Source: Nostoc sp. 'Peltigera membranacea cyanobiont' 210A (GTDB taxonomy: Bacteria; Cyanobacteriota; Cyanobacteriia; Cyanobacteriales; Nostocaceae). From it: DNA of 64,000 bases. How positions within the stretch are numbered: position 1 is the first letter of the stretch; every line of letters starts with the position of its first letter. The notes below the pieces were generated by a model, which was given only the letters and a program-made list of their open reading frames with translations, was not told the origin of the DNA and searched no databases. The position numbers were made by a program, and so were the translations under genes. This document shows positions 26,701 to 34,908 of the stretch, one piece after another. The stretch is from positions 32,295-96,294 of the forward strand of contig NZ_NOLJ01000011.1 in assembly GCF_002246015.1 (NCBI RefSeq). The letters run 5' to 3'.

Positions 26701-26908
26701 CTCCCCGCTCTTCGGGAGGGGAGCTAAAGCGCAGCTTTGGCGGGCTGGGGTTCCGAGTATTATGTTTAATTGCCCGGACATCATATCACTCCACATACCC
26801 ATAGGTAAAGTATCGTTGGAAACTCCCCGCGCTTTAGAAACCCCAGAAATTTCCGAGATTGTCGAGCAATTCCGCGAATCCTGACTTACCAAAACGTTTA
26901 GAACTTAC

Positions 26909-27030
26909 AGCAGATTGCGAGTTGGTGAGGTACAAAATTACCCCACCCTAACCCTCCCCGATATATTGGGGAGGGAACTAGATTTGCTGTTTCCCCCCAA
27001 TATATCGGGGGGATTAAGGGGGGTAATTTA
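26909..27030. repeat. Composite dispersed repeat with long inverted arms
   Basis: Begins with an inverted copy of the TGTACCTCACCAACT repeat (ACAGCAGATTGCGAGTTGGT then GAGGTACA). Next come inverted arms ATTACCCCACCCTAACCCTC and GGGGGGATTAAGGGGGGTAA, each with its own small palindrome (CCCCGATATATTGGGG and CCCCAATATATCGGGG). Confidence 0.8.
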
Positions 27031-27156
27031 CTTGTAGCCCCAAGCAATGGAAGGTTGTACTTCATTTACTTGCAAAGTGCTGTAACGCACATTTAAACGC
27101 TCCAGATCCAAAAACATTTTATGCCCCTGACGCCACAGGATACACCGACTAGCCAT
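27028..27156 (-). other. Possible small ORF or gene remnant (42 codons)
   Basis: An open frame from ATG 27156, starting MASRCILWRQGHKMFLDLER and ending VQPSIAWGYK, abuts the composite repeat. No ribosome site is visible upstream and the composition is not decisive. It could be the tail of a decayed gene. I do not recognise the sequence. Confidence 0.2.
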
Positions 27157-27418
27157 TTTTAGAACTTCAGACAACTTAAATTAATCACAGTCATCTCTAA
27201 ATCAAAAATATAGTTTTTCATCTGCAAAACTTTTCGGTTTTATAATTGTCCAAGTAAGATAGGACAGCCATTCTATCTTACAAATAAAACGGATTTCTAA
27301 ATCTGGGCTGAAAAAATTTGTATAAACAATTTATAACTTATACAAATAACGGCTTGGCTATGCGGTTGTAGAGTCTGTGTTTTCGTACTCAATATCAATT
27401 CACTGTCATTCCAAAATT

Positions 27419-28153
27419 ATGGATTTGTCCAACTTTACTACACTTCAAAACTTAGAAGCTGCCTTCGGTGGTGAATCGATGGCAAATCGTAAATATCTGT
27501 TTTTCGCTGAGGTGGCGCGTCAACTTGGGTTTACAGACTTAGCGAAACTTTTTAAAGAAACAGCAGATCAAGAAACTGAACATGCTTTTGCACATTTTAA
27601 GTTACTACATCCAGAGCTTGTGGTAGAAGATGCAGCTGCTTTAACTGATGAACAAAAACGGGAAATTGTATCTCGCTGTTTATCTTTGGCAATTGAAGGC
27701 GAGACTTATGAATATACCACAATGTATCCAGAGTTTGCCGCAGATGCACAACGCGATGCCTACGGCGGGCAGAGCCAACGCGATAATCCGGCAGCTGAAG
27801 AATTTCTCAAACAAGTTCAAGAATCTACCGATCATGCCAACACATTTCGGGAAGCTGCACACCGTTTTGGCTTGTTAAAATTCATCGAAAATTATCACGC
27901 CGATCGCTACACTGAAGCCTTAGAAGTATTAAACGGTGGACAAACAGCAACCAGAGTTGCTGGTGAAGATCCTAAAACTCAGAAATGGATTTGTAGACAA
28001 TGCAGCATGATTTACGATCCCGTTGCTGGCGATCCTGATTCGGGAATTGCACCTGGTACACCTTTTGAAGAAATTCCTGAAGACTGGGAATGTCCGATTT
28101 GCGGTGCTAGCAAAAAAACCTTTAAACCATTTGAGGAAAAAGTTGCAGCTTAA
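27419..28153 (+). CDS. rbr: Rubrerythrin
   Basis: Non-haem di-iron peroxidase with a C-terminal rubredoxin domain, reducing H2O2. Seen: ferritin-like domain (residues 1-~165) with ligand motifs GGESMANRKYLFFAEVA and KETADQETEHAFAHF, then EGETYEYTTMYPEFA and ESTDHANTFREAAHRFG. The C-terminal rubredoxin has WICRQCSMIYDP and DWECPICGASKK (two C-x2-C). ATG 27419 gives MDLSNFTTLQNLEAAFGGES; the ORF extends to 27377 but that adds an atypical leader. Odd: DAQRD is followed by an extra AYGGQSQRD, from 27 bp bounded by direct repeats CAACGCGAT (27749-27757, 27776-27784), an in-frame insertion. Confidence 0.94.
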   Translation: MDLSNFTTLQNLEAAFGGESMANRKYLFFAEVARQLGFTDLAKLFKETADQETEHAFAHFKLLHPELVVEDAAALTDEQKREIVSRCLSLAIEGETYEYTTMYPEFAADAQRDAYGGQSQRDNPAAEEFLKQVQESTDHANTFREAAHRFGLLKFIENYHADRYTEALEVLNGGQTATRVAGEDPKTQKWICRQCSMIYDPVAGDPDSGIAPGTPFEEIPEDWECPICGASKKTFKPFEEKVAA

Positions 28154-28187
28154 GACGACAATCAATTAGGCACTTTTTTAGCAAATA

Positions 28188-28219
28188 AACGCGAAGCGTC
28201 TCTTGGGATGCTTTGCGTT
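28188..28219. repeat. Hairpin repeat downstream of rubrerythrin
   Basis: AACGCGAAGCGTC and GATGCTTTGCGTT pair over 13 bp in RNA when G-U is allowed, with a 6-base loop. It has no T-run, and sits between the rubrerythrin and MFS genes. It is a member of the GCGAAGCGTC repeat group. Confidence 0.6.
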
Positions 28220-28247
28220 CATAATTATTTATACACAGGGTTTGATC

Positions 28248-29441
28248 GTGCATTTACCAGAAGATAATAGCCAATCTGAACGAAAGAAACCAGTTTATCT
28301 AGAGCTAAATTTTCAGATTATTTGTGCAGTTGTACTAATTGCTGTTATTGGAGTTTCTAGCGTGACTCCGGCTTTTCCTAAGTTAGCTAAAGATTTAAAT
28401 ATTAACCCGAAAAATTTGGGTTTGTTGATTACAGCATTTACATTACCATCTCTTATTTTAGGGCCAATTATTGGTATTCTTGCCGATAGATTGGGCAGAA
28501 AGAGAATTATCGTTCCTTCACTATTTATATTTGGCATAGCTGGTACTGCTTGCGCCTTCGCCCGCGATTTTAATTTATTATTATGGTTGCGTTTGCTGCA
28601 AGGAATTGGTGCTGCTTCTTTGCTTTCTTTGAGTATCACCTTAATCGGCGATTTATACACAGGAGACAGACGGACTACGGCAATGGGTTACAATGCCAGT
28701 ATCAGCAGTGTCGGCACATCAAGTTATCCAATAATTGGTGGTGCATTAGCTACAATGGGCTGGTATTATCCCTTTATGTTGCCGATATTAGCGATTCCTC
28801 TTGGGTTGTTGGTGTTGTTTGCACTTAAGAATCCCGAACCAAAAGGCGAGCGTAACCTCAAAGAGTATTTGAGCAATGCCATGAAAGTTCTGAAAAATCG
28901 CCAGCTATTTGGAATTTTTATTGCCAGTGCTGCTAACTTTGTTTTTCTTTATGGTGCTTATGTCACATATTTACCACAACTGATTAACGATACCTTTAAA
29001 GCGCCACCCACAATTATTGGATTGCTCCTTTCTAGTGTTTCCGTGGCAATTACGATTACATCTTCCCAGTTAGGTAGATTAGCGAGAAGATTTCCCGCCA
29101 CAAGTTTAATTAGTGCATCTTATGTTTTCTATGCATTAGCAATGTTAATAGTTCCCTTTGTGTCAAATATCTGGTTACTATTAATTCCAAGTACAATTTT
29201 TGGGATTGGACTTGGTATTGGTTTTCCTAGCAGCCAAACACTTTTAGCAGATTTAGCACCAAGAGAATATTTGGCGACGATTATATCGGTAAACGGGACA
29301 TTCTATGGATTAGGACAAACATTAGGCCCGTTATTGATGGGCTATGCCTTTGGTTTTGGCGGAATTAGTAGTGTGTTTTATGCCGCGGCTGGTTTTGCAG
29401 TTTTGATATTTTTTGTGTTTAGGTATTGCACTTGTAGGTAA
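28248..29441 (+). CDS. MFS transporter
   Basis: A major-facilitator protein of ~397 residues with about 12 membrane helices. Seen: an N-terminal helix (IICAVVLIAVIGVSSVTPAF), the loop 2-3 signature GIL(A)DRLGRKRIIVPSLFI, the motif GIGAASLLSLSITLIGDLY, then PIIGGALATMGWYYPFMLPI, and the C-terminal half from LFGIFIASAANFVFLYGAYV. It resembles the DHA1 drug:H+ antiporter group, but substrate is unknown. I take GTG 28248 (VHLPEDNSQ) with AGGG 8 nt upstream, rather than TTG 28203, which lies inside a repeat hairpin. Confidence 0.9.
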   Translation: MHLPEDNSQSERKKPVYLELNFQIICAVVLIAVIGVSSVTPAFPKLAKDLNINPKNLGLLITAFTLPSLILGPIIGILADRLGRKRIIVPSLFIFGIAGTACAFARDFNLLLWLRLLQGIGAASLLSLSITLIGDLYTGDRRTTAMGYNASISSVGTSSYPIIGGALATMGWYYPFMLPILAIPLGLLVLFALKNPEPKGERNLKEYLSNAMKVLKNRQLFGIFIASAANFVFLYGAYVTYLPQLINDTFKAPPTIIGLLLSSVSVAITITSSQLGRLARRFPATSLISASYVFYALAMLIVPFVSNIWLLLIPSTIFGIGLGIGFPSSQTLLADLAPREYLATIISVNGTFYGLGQTLGPLLMGYAFGFGGISSVFYAAAGFAVLIFFVFRYCTCR

Positions 29442-29453
29442 TTCGTAATTCGC

Positions 29454-30029
29454 TTAGGAAGTGAGAGTCTTCTCAATGCGACGATCGGGGATTAGCCAGA
29501 TGACTGCGACTAAAGCGTATAATGCACAGGCAAACCATGAGTTCATTAAGGCAAGTGGAATTGCCACAGCATAGACAACTACTGATAATTTTCCTTTGAA
29601 GTCTTCACCAACTGCGATCGCTAGAGTCGAATCCTTGCCGTGGTGAGAAATCAGGGTGCGAGTAAGAATGAAGTAAGCGATCGCAGCCAACAACAACACC
29701 GCACCATAAAGGGCAACTGGCATAGCGGCAAAGTGATTCTCGCCCATCCAACCAGTGACGAAGGGGATTAGCGACAACCAAAACAGCAGATGCAAATTGG
29801 CCCAAAGGATACGCCCATTAACCTGTCGGACTGCTTGTAGTAGGTGATGGTGATTGTTCCAGTAGATGCCGATATAAATAAAACTCAACACATAGCTCAG
29901 AAATACCGGGATTAATGGACGTAGCGCAGCTAAATCGAACCCATGCGGTACTTTGATTTCCAGCACCATGATGGTGATGATGATGGCAATCACCCCATCG
30001 CTGAATGCTTCTAATCTCCCTTTTCCCAT
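29454..30029 (-). CDS. TMEM175-like (DUF1211) membrane protein
   Basis: A 191-residue protein with about six membrane helices and the hallmark RLEAFSDGVIAIIITIMVLE (FSDGxxAI) of the TMEM175/DUF1211 family; bacterial members act as leak potassium channels. Further family-like stretches are FIYIGIYWNNHHHLLQAV and ILWANLHLLFWLSLIPFVTG. It lies convergent with the MFS gene, 12 bases between stops. ATG 30029. Confidence 0.9.
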   Translation of the reverse strand: MGKGRLEAFSDGVIAIIITIMVLEIKVPHGFDLAALRPLIPVFLSYVLSFIYIGIYWNNHHHLLQAVRQVNGRILWANLHLLFWLSLIPFVTGWMGENHFAAMPVALYGAVLLLAAIAYFILTRTLISHHGKDSTLAIAVGEDFKGKLSVVVYAVAIPLALMNSWFACALYALVAVIWLIPDRRIEKTLTS

Positions 30030-30118
30030 GTACGCATTCCTTTTCTATTTACTTGAAAGTAAGTTGTGACACTCTGTACTTTATCGTACCAAGTAGCCGC
30101 CATTGATAAAGATTGTCT

Positions 30119-30190
30119 GCGTTGGCGTAGCCCGTCGTACTCCTTTGGAGAAGCAAGCTACACAAAGCGTCTCGTAGAGAAGGCATCGCA
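30119..30190. repeat. Dispersed repeat (GCGTAGC / GCGTCTCGTAGAGAAG)
   Basis: TGCGTTGGCGTAGCCCGTCG, then CTCCTTTGGAGAAGC, and AAAGCGTCTCGTAGAGAAGG. The last block matches the DNA that encodes RVASRRE in three proteins of this window. Confidence 0.8.
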
Positions 30191-30202
30191 AAATCAAAAT
30201 CT

Positions 30203-30889
30203 TTAATTCTCACTTGCCAATTTCCGCCGTAATTCCCGAATAGCAGCGCTAGTATTGCGCTCGTAGGCAATTTTAAAACACTCTGTAACTACTTCTGACA
30301 CATTGATGTTAGGGAAATAACGGCTACTGGTTTCAACAGTGTAGCGTAGACGCGTTCGCGGAGCGTCTCGCAGAGAAGCGGCTTGTCGGTAGACATCGCC
30401 CTGCAATCTGTAAATTACAAGCTGGTTCTTCCTAAACAACCAAACTTCTGATACTTGATAAGGTAGGTAGTCATTTACATCGGTGTAGCTGGTGATGTCT
30501 ATCTCCACCACTAAATCAGGTGATGGATCGACACCCCAATTAATCCGATCTTTACCTGCAATCGCTTCCCAGTTTTCAATATAAAAACAGTAGTCTGGTT
30601 CTATACCACTTTCCTGTGGTAGTTCCATTGTGATGGGGGTAAATGCCTCGTATTCTCGTCCCAGATGATCGAGCAAAACTTTTACTACATCTGCAATTAC
30701 ACTTACTTTACGCCCATGTTCTGGTAATGGTGCCATCAAGAGAATTTCTCCATCTCGATATTTGATACGAGGAGAGGAGCGATCGCCTAGTTGTTCATTG
30801 AGTGCTTGATAATCTTGCCAACTTCCAGGTAGGCGTACTACCGCACCTGGGGGCAAATGGATTGCATCGGGTGTGACAACAGCAAACAT
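30203..30889 (-). CDS. Uma2 family endonuclease (DUF820) with repeat-derived insert
   Basis: A ~228-residue Uma2 protein. Seen: IKYRDGEILLMAPLPEHGRK, IEPDYCFYIENWEA, PDLVVEIDITSYTD (PD...ExD core) and YQVSEVWLFRKNQLVIYRLQ. In place of a simple strand, QAASLRDAPRTRLRYTVE is encoded across a dispersed repeat (about 30340-30385, GAGACGCTCCGCGAACGCG read leftward), an in-frame insert. I choose ATG 30889 (MFAVVTPDAIHLPPG); the longer ORF from 30931 would overlap the small gene at 30928-31020. Function unknown. Confidence 0.85.
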   Translation of the reverse strand: MFAVVTPDAIHLPPGAVVRLPGSWQDYQALNEQLGDRSSPRIKYRDGEILLMAPLPEHGRKVSVIADVVKVLLDHLGREYEAFTPITMELPQESGIEPDYCFYIENWEAIAGKDRINWGVDPSPDLVVEIDITSYTDVNDYLPYQVSEVWLFRKNQLVIYRLQGDVYRQAASLRDAPRTRLRYTVETSSRYFPNINVSEVVTECFKIAYERNTSAAIRELRRKLASEN

Positions 30890-30927
30890 ACAACTGAACC
30901 TCCACCTCAACTGTAATGCTTTAAATA

Positions 30928-31020
30928 TCAATTGCTGCGGCTGAAAAATACAGCAGCGATAACAATCAAACCTAAAAGTGCTATAGGAACCCAGAGATTA
31001 GGGACATCCGATAAACTCAT
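30928..31020 (-). CDS. 30-residue single-helix membrane peptide
   Basis: Too short for usual gene callers. Reads MSLSDVPNLWVPIALLGLIV then IAAVFFSRSN: a polar start and one hydrophobic helix of about 18 residues. GGAAG stands 6-7 nt before the ATG, a good ribosome site. The size and layout recall small photosynthetic or respiratory complex subunits (Psb/Pet/Ndh type), but I cannot match it to a named one. The gene ends about 40 bases before the Uma2 start, in the same direction. Confidence 0.5.
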   Translation of the reverse strand: MSLSDVPNLWVPIALLGLIVIAAVFFSRSN

Positions 31021-31111
31021 AAATGACTTCCAAATAAGTAGGGTATATGAGGCAGATGGCAATAGACAGTTGCTACTTTATAAATCAACTTTTAGGTAAG
31101 TAGCTAGACGT

Positions 31112-31185
31112 AAATAAATTAAAGTTTGTAGTAAGGACTTTAGTCCTCATAATCCTTGCTTTGAGCGATGAATCGCTGACTCCGA
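31112..31185. repeat. Dispersed repeat copy B
   Basis: Near-identical to 20651-20725: AAATAAATTAAAGTTTGTAG, AGGACTTTAGTCCT, CCTTGCTTTGAGCGATGAAT. Lies between hisS and the small membrane peptide gene. Confidence 0.85.
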
Positions 31186-31219
31186 AATAGGATTTGACTT
31201 TATGTTGAATTATACCTAG

Positions 31220-32608
31220 CTACTTAAGTCTTCTTTTCACTTCCTCAGCCAAATTTTCTAGTAGTACTTCTACTTGCTCGCCTGTTTTCAAATCTTTGAG
31301 CGATGACTTTTGCGCTGCTGCTTCTTCAGAACCAATAATTACGCAAAATTGAATTCCTTGTTTGTCTGCTAATTGAAATTGTTTACCCAAGGGACGCTTA
31401 TCAAAGTTAGTTATCACATTAATTCCCGCCTGACGCAGATGTTGAGAAACTTTTAAATAAGTAGGCATTAAATCTTCTTGCATATTCACTACCATCACTT
31501 GGGCTGGTGTAGCAGCTAAGGTATTTAGAATACCAGCTTTTAATAAACGACTAATTAAACGAGTTAAGCCAATAGAAATGCCGACACCAGGCATCTTTTC
31601 GCCCAAAAATACTCCGACTAATTCTTCATATCTCCCGCCAGAACAAATACTACCTAAAGCTTCATGTCCTAATAGAGTTGTTTCGTAAACAGTGCCAGTA
31701 TAGTAATCAAGACCACGGGCAATGGATAAATCAATACAGAAACGGTTTTCGGCAACACCGAGATTACGCACCCCAGCAATTACCGTTTCTAATTCGGTAA
31801 CTCCTAAACTCAATTGCTCGGTTTCTGGCAGATTTTGGGCGAGATGCTTGAGCTTATCTAAGACTTCATCAACGGAACCGTCAATTTTAATAAACTCAAT
31901 AATTTTTTGTGACTGTTCGGCTGCAATTCCTTCTTTTTCTAAATCTTGTTTTACTTTACTTTCACCAATCTTTTCTAGAGTATCAACAATACCAATACAA
32001 GATTTAATTTGATTTTCGGCAATTCCCAATGATTTAAAGAAACCAGTAAGAACTTTTCGGTTATTGATGCGAATTAGAAAATCACCAATATTAATTGCTT
32101 CAAATATCTCAGTGATAATTGCAGGCATCTGAGCATCATAGAGCAAGCTGAGTTCACGACGCGCAACTACATCAATATCACATTGACGGAACTGACGAAA
32201 ACGCCCATCTTTCGCCCGTTCTCCCCGAAAAACTACATCGGTTTGATAACGGGCAAAGGGAAAGGTTAATTCATTCAGGTGACGGGCAATATACGCTGCT
32301 AATGGAACTGTTTGATCAAACTTTAAAGCTCTTGCTTCCGAACCTGTTTCGCCCGATTTATCTCTCTCGGCTTGTCGATTTGGTGGCAATATAGGATCGA
32401 TTCCATAAATGATATTATCGCCTTGATTCCCTTTAGCTTGCAGTACTTCTAAACGTTCTACAGCAGGTGTTTCGATGGGCGTAAATCCATAGCTTTCAAA
32501 AACTCTACGGATGATATCTAGCAAATATAATTCTAGACGCTTTTCGCTAGGAAGAAATTCTGGAAACCCGCTAGGGGTAGAAAAGTTTATTTTGTCACCT
32601 TTGGCCAT
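31220..32608 (-). CDS. hisS: Histidyl-tRNA synthetase
   Basis: Class II aminoacyl-tRNA synthetase charging tRNA-His. Seen: motif 1 region SGFPEFLPSEKRLELYLLDI with GFTPIETPAVE, motif 2 FRGERAKDGRFRQFRQCDID, the His-specific RGLDYYTGTVYET and the motif 3 region GGRYEELVGVF...GVGISIGLTRL. The C-terminal anticodon-binding domain (VMVVNMQEDLMPTYLKVSQH) completes the 462 residues, within family range. ATG 32608. It is the last gene of a long leftward run but is preceded by about 125 bases, so it may have its own promoter. Confidence 0.96.
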   Translation of the reverse strand: MAKGDKINFSTPSGFPEFLPSEKRLELYLLDIIRRVFESYGFTPIETPAVERLEVLQAKGNQGDNIIYGIDPILPPNRQAERDKSGETGSEARALKFDQTVPLAAYIARHLNELTFPFARYQTDVVFRGERAKDGRFRQFRQCDIDVVARRELSLLYDAQMPAIITEIFEAINIGDFLIRINNRKVLTGFFKSLGIAENQIKSCIGIVDTLEKIGESKVKQDLEKEGIAAEQSQKIIEFIKIDGSVDEVLDKLKHLAQNLPETEQLSLGVTELETVIAGVRNLGVAENRFCIDLSIARGLDYYTGTVYETTLLGHEALGSICSGGRYEELVGVFLGEKMPGVGISIGLTRLISRLLKAGILNTLAATPAQVMVVNMQEDLMPTYLKVSQHLRQAGINVITNFDKRPLGKQFQLADKQGIQFCVIIGSEEAAAQKSSLKDLKTGEQVEVLLENLAEEVKRRLK

Positions 32609-32732
32609 GCGTGTACCTTACTAAGTTGAGATTGGAGATGAAAGCTTAACGACTGGAAGCCGTGGCTACACAAACAAAGTCCGCCTGCGCGGACTAGAGA
32701 ATAACGAGATTTATCTTTGAGGGGAGAAATTA

Positions 32733-33179
32733 CTATCTTACCCGTTCTTCTTGAATTAGGGTGCGTTGAAAGATTTGATTGTTTTTAAACCAATGCCAAG
32801 TGCGGGCACGATTGTTATTGTCAGGACTAATGTAAATCATTTCATATAAGCTCATTTCTGGGTTTGTCTTATAACTAAACCACAAAATAACAATCGAATC
32901 ATCGGCTTCCCAGGCTTTTCCGTCTATGCGATCGGTGTTAAACCAAAGTTTATTATCTTTATAGATTCCTGGAAATTCATATTCTTCTCGTTTACCATCA
33001 GACCATTTGTAGCGATTGATTTGGTAGTAGGGATGAGGGCCATTTTCTGGAAATTGACAAGTTAAGTGAGATTCATACTTGTCAAGAATTTTTCCTGTTG
33101 TATCAATTAATGTATAAGTTCCTACCCAATCTCCTTCATGACGGGCAAGCACGGGCATTCCTTCTCGAATATTTGACAT
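32733..33179 (-). CDS. Small lipocalin-like protein (DUF3598-like)
   Basis: A 148-residue protein. ATG 33179 has GAGAGGGG about 7 nt upstream and gives MSNIREGMPVLARHEGDWVG; the frame runs on to 33410 but that part covers a degenerate tandem repeat (TACAATGGTATTGTGAGCC type) and no ribosome site. Seen: EGDWVGTYTLIDTTGKILDK, PYYQINRYKWSDGKREEYEF, KLWFNTDRIDGKAWEADDSI and TWHWFKNNQIFQRTLI, a pattern of beta strands like the calycin/DUF3598 proteins of cyanobacteria that bind small hydrophobic ligands. Family match is tentative. It follows the aldehyde dehydrogenase in the same direction. Confidence 0.7.
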   Translation of the reverse strand: MSNIREGMPVLARHEGDWVGTYTLIDTTGKILDKYESHLTCQFPENGPHPYYQINRYKWSDGKREEYEFPGIYKDNKLWFNTDRIDGKAWEADDSIVILWFSYKTNPEMSLYEMIYISPDNNNRARTWHWFKNNQIFQRTLIQEERVR

Positions 33180-33406
33180 TGTAATTCCCCTCTCAACAAC
33201 CTTAGGTAAAAACAACTGTTTGAGCTGGTAAGCAGTGCTTACTCTACAAAAACTGCTGAATGTTAGCATTAACATTGTAAGTCGATACAATGGTATTGTG
33301 AGCCGAGACAATTGCATTGTGAGCCAATGCATTACACTGCTCTTAAAAACATTACCTTCTGTTTGTTGAGCGTAGTCGAAACCCTGTCTCCTCCCTCTTG
33401 ACTCCT

Positions 33407-34825
33407 TCAAACTTCATTATTAAACCACCAAGGGTCATTAGTAGCGTTAGTTTTGATCAAAATAGCTTTTTTTCGCATGAACCGTTTCAGCGCCGCCGCA
33501 CCCATACGTGAACCTCCCAAACCAGAGAATTTAAAGGCGTTTTTCTCTCCTTCGTGCATGATGGCGGTGAGTCCAGCATCGTTGATACTAATAGCACCTG
33601 CATCTATTTGGTGGGCAACTTCTAAGGCTTCTGTTTGCGAGGCAAATACAGCAGCACTTAATCCATAGATTGAGTCATTGGCTAAAGACACCGCTTCCTC
33701 AACTGTGGAAAAAGGCATTATTGGCATAATGGGGCCAAAAGTCTCTTCGGTCATCACTTTCATGGAATGATTGACCTGGGTAAGCACTGTGGGACGACAC
33801 CACCAACCCCCACCTAAATCCTCTATTACACCACCGCAGTGAATTACTGCTCCTTTTTCCACTGCATCTAGGAGATGATCGCTAATAATGGCTGCTTGTT
33901 TTTCGGCGATGATGGGGCCAATTTCTCCACTTTCGACTGTGGGGTAGGCTAGCTCAAGGCGATGTGCTTTGGCTACTAATTGATGGTAAAACTTTTCAAA
34001 TATCGATTCTGCAACGTAAATTCGCTCAATTGAGAGGCATGACTGTCCGGTGTTGACAACGGAACCCCACAATATCGCTGAGGTTGCTAATTCTAAATTG
34101 GCTGATTCTAAAACGATCGCAGGATCTTTTCCTCCTAATTCCAAAAAAGCTGGAATAAACTGTTTTGCAGCCGCTTGTGCAACTTTTCTCCCCGTGGCTA
34201 CACTGCCTGTAAAGCATACTAAATCTACATTTTCAATCAAAACAGATCCAGTTTCGCCTGCTCCTTCCACAAAAGTTAAAACATCGCGCAATTCGGGAAC
34301 GGCGTTGAGTGCTGTTTTGAGTGGTGCTACGAAGCGGGGAGCGATTTCACTGGGTTTGACAATGACAGCACAACCCGCCAATAATGCCGGGATGGTATCA
34401 ATGGTAGACAGTAACAGCGGAAAATTCCACGGGCTAATTACCCCGACTAGAGGATAAGGAACGGATGTTTGTTGTAAAGCAATAAATGGAATGGCTGTAT
34501 TTTTTGCCGATTCTTGCAGCAATTCCGGTGCTAGCCGACACCAGCGATCGATGCTGGAGAGGAAAGAGTCTATTTCTAATACCGAGGTTGACAATCTTCC
34601 TGTATCATTTACCAAAGCTTCTGTAAGGCGATCGCGTTCAGATAATATCGCCTGTTTCCACTGCTGTAAGGCTTCAATTCTCCCCTCTAAGCCCAATTTC
34701 TGCCAGCGAACTTGTGCCCGGCGCGTGCGCTTACATTGCTGTACCACCAACCTTGGAGGTGGCGGGATAATTACGTAGTCAAATTTGCCAGTTCGGGGAT
34801 TGCGGACTTCTATTGTTTTTGTCAT
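33407..34825 (-). CDS. NAD(P)-dependent aldehyde dehydrogenase
   Basis: A 472-residue ALDH superfamily enzyme oxidising an aldehyde to its acid. Seen: VGVISPWNFPLLLSTIDTIP for cofactor binding, VIVKPSE, CFTGSVATGRKVAQAAAK, general base Glu in FLELGGKDPAIVL, catalytic Cys in NTGQSCLSIERIYV, and EETFGPIMPIMPF. The substrate cannot be read off. In the leftward cluster it sits between the nitrilase-like gene and the lipocalin-like gene, suggesting oxidation of an aldehyde in the same pathway. ATG 34825 follows a GTCATTTGTCATTGGTCATT repeat directly, leaving no clear ribosome site. Confidence 0.93.
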   Translation of the reverse strand: MTKTIEVRNPRTGKFDYVIIPPPPRLVVQQCKRTRRAQVRWQKLGLEGRIEALQQWKQAILSERDRLTEALVNDTGRLSTSVLEIDSFLSSIDRWCRLAPELLQESAKNTAIPFIALQQTSVPYPLVGVISPWNFPLLLSTIDTIPALLAGCAVIVKPSEIAPRFVAPLKTALNAVPELRDVLTFVEGAGETGSVLIENVDLVCFTGSVATGRKVAQAAAKQFIPAFLELGGKDPAIVLESANLELATSAILWGSVVNTGQSCLSIERIYVAESIFEKFYHQLVAKAHRLELAYPTVESGEIGPIIAEKQAAIISDHLLDAVEKGAVIHCGGVIEDLGGGWWCRPTVLTQVNHSMKVMTEETFGPIMPIMPFSTVEEAVSLANDSIYGLSAAVFASQTEALEVAHQIDAGAISINDAGLTAIMHEGEKNAFKFSGLGGSRMGAAALKRFMRKKAILIKTNATNDPWWFNNEV

Positions 34826-34852
34826 TTGTCATTGGTCATTAGTCATTTGTCA
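34826..34852. repeat. GTCATTTGTCATTGGTCATT-type short repeat
   Basis: Tandem GTCATTNGTCATT heptad-like units immediately before the ALDH start. An inverted copy is at 35957-35985, so the nitrilase-like gene is bracketed by inverted copies. Confidence 0.7.
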
Positions 34853-34908
34853 AGAGTTATCTATTCTTTATTTCCCCATGCTCCATGCTTAATGCCCCAT
34901 TCCCAAAT

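Larger units (their letters stand above)
25385..26760. repeat. Palindromic repeat that served as IS target
   Basis: Joined across the IS, the flanks read as one C/G-rich palindrome: CCCCACCCCCAACCCCTCCC followed by the CTCTTCGGGAGGGGAG loop region, then TAAAGCGCAGCTTTGGCGGG and CTGGGGTT. The 19-bp CTCCCCGCTCTTCGGGAGG occurs immediately on both sides of the IS (25400-25418 and 26701-26719). Confidence 0.75.
25236..26883 (+). pseudogene. Old yellow enzyme (alkene reductase) pseudogene, disrupted
   Basis: Two coding remnants in the same direction flank a palindromic repeat plus an insertion sequence. Left remnant (about 25243-25353) reads GTYLEEQVAGWRLITNAVHE then QGGRIFLQLMSA before a stop, matching the OYE/NemA segment GTYIS...EEQV.GW...T.AVH..GGRIFLQL. 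Right remnant (about 26800-26883) reads SLETPRALETPEISEIVEQF then RES-stop, matching the later TPRALET.EIPGIVE.FR segment. The FMN-barrel N-terminus, the active-site part between and everything after are missing. The gene was dead or truncated independently of the IS, since both remnants also end in stops. Confidence 0.8.

Noticed and set aside
26611..26892. 93-codon minus-strand open frame beside the IS
   Set aside because: It is antisense to the OYE remnant and crosses the IS end and a palindromic repeat, so it is an accidental frame.
33180..33410. Longer N-terminus for the lipocalin-like protein
   Set aside because: The extension covers a degenerate tandem repeat. The ATG at 33179 has a strong ribosome site and starts the conserved part.
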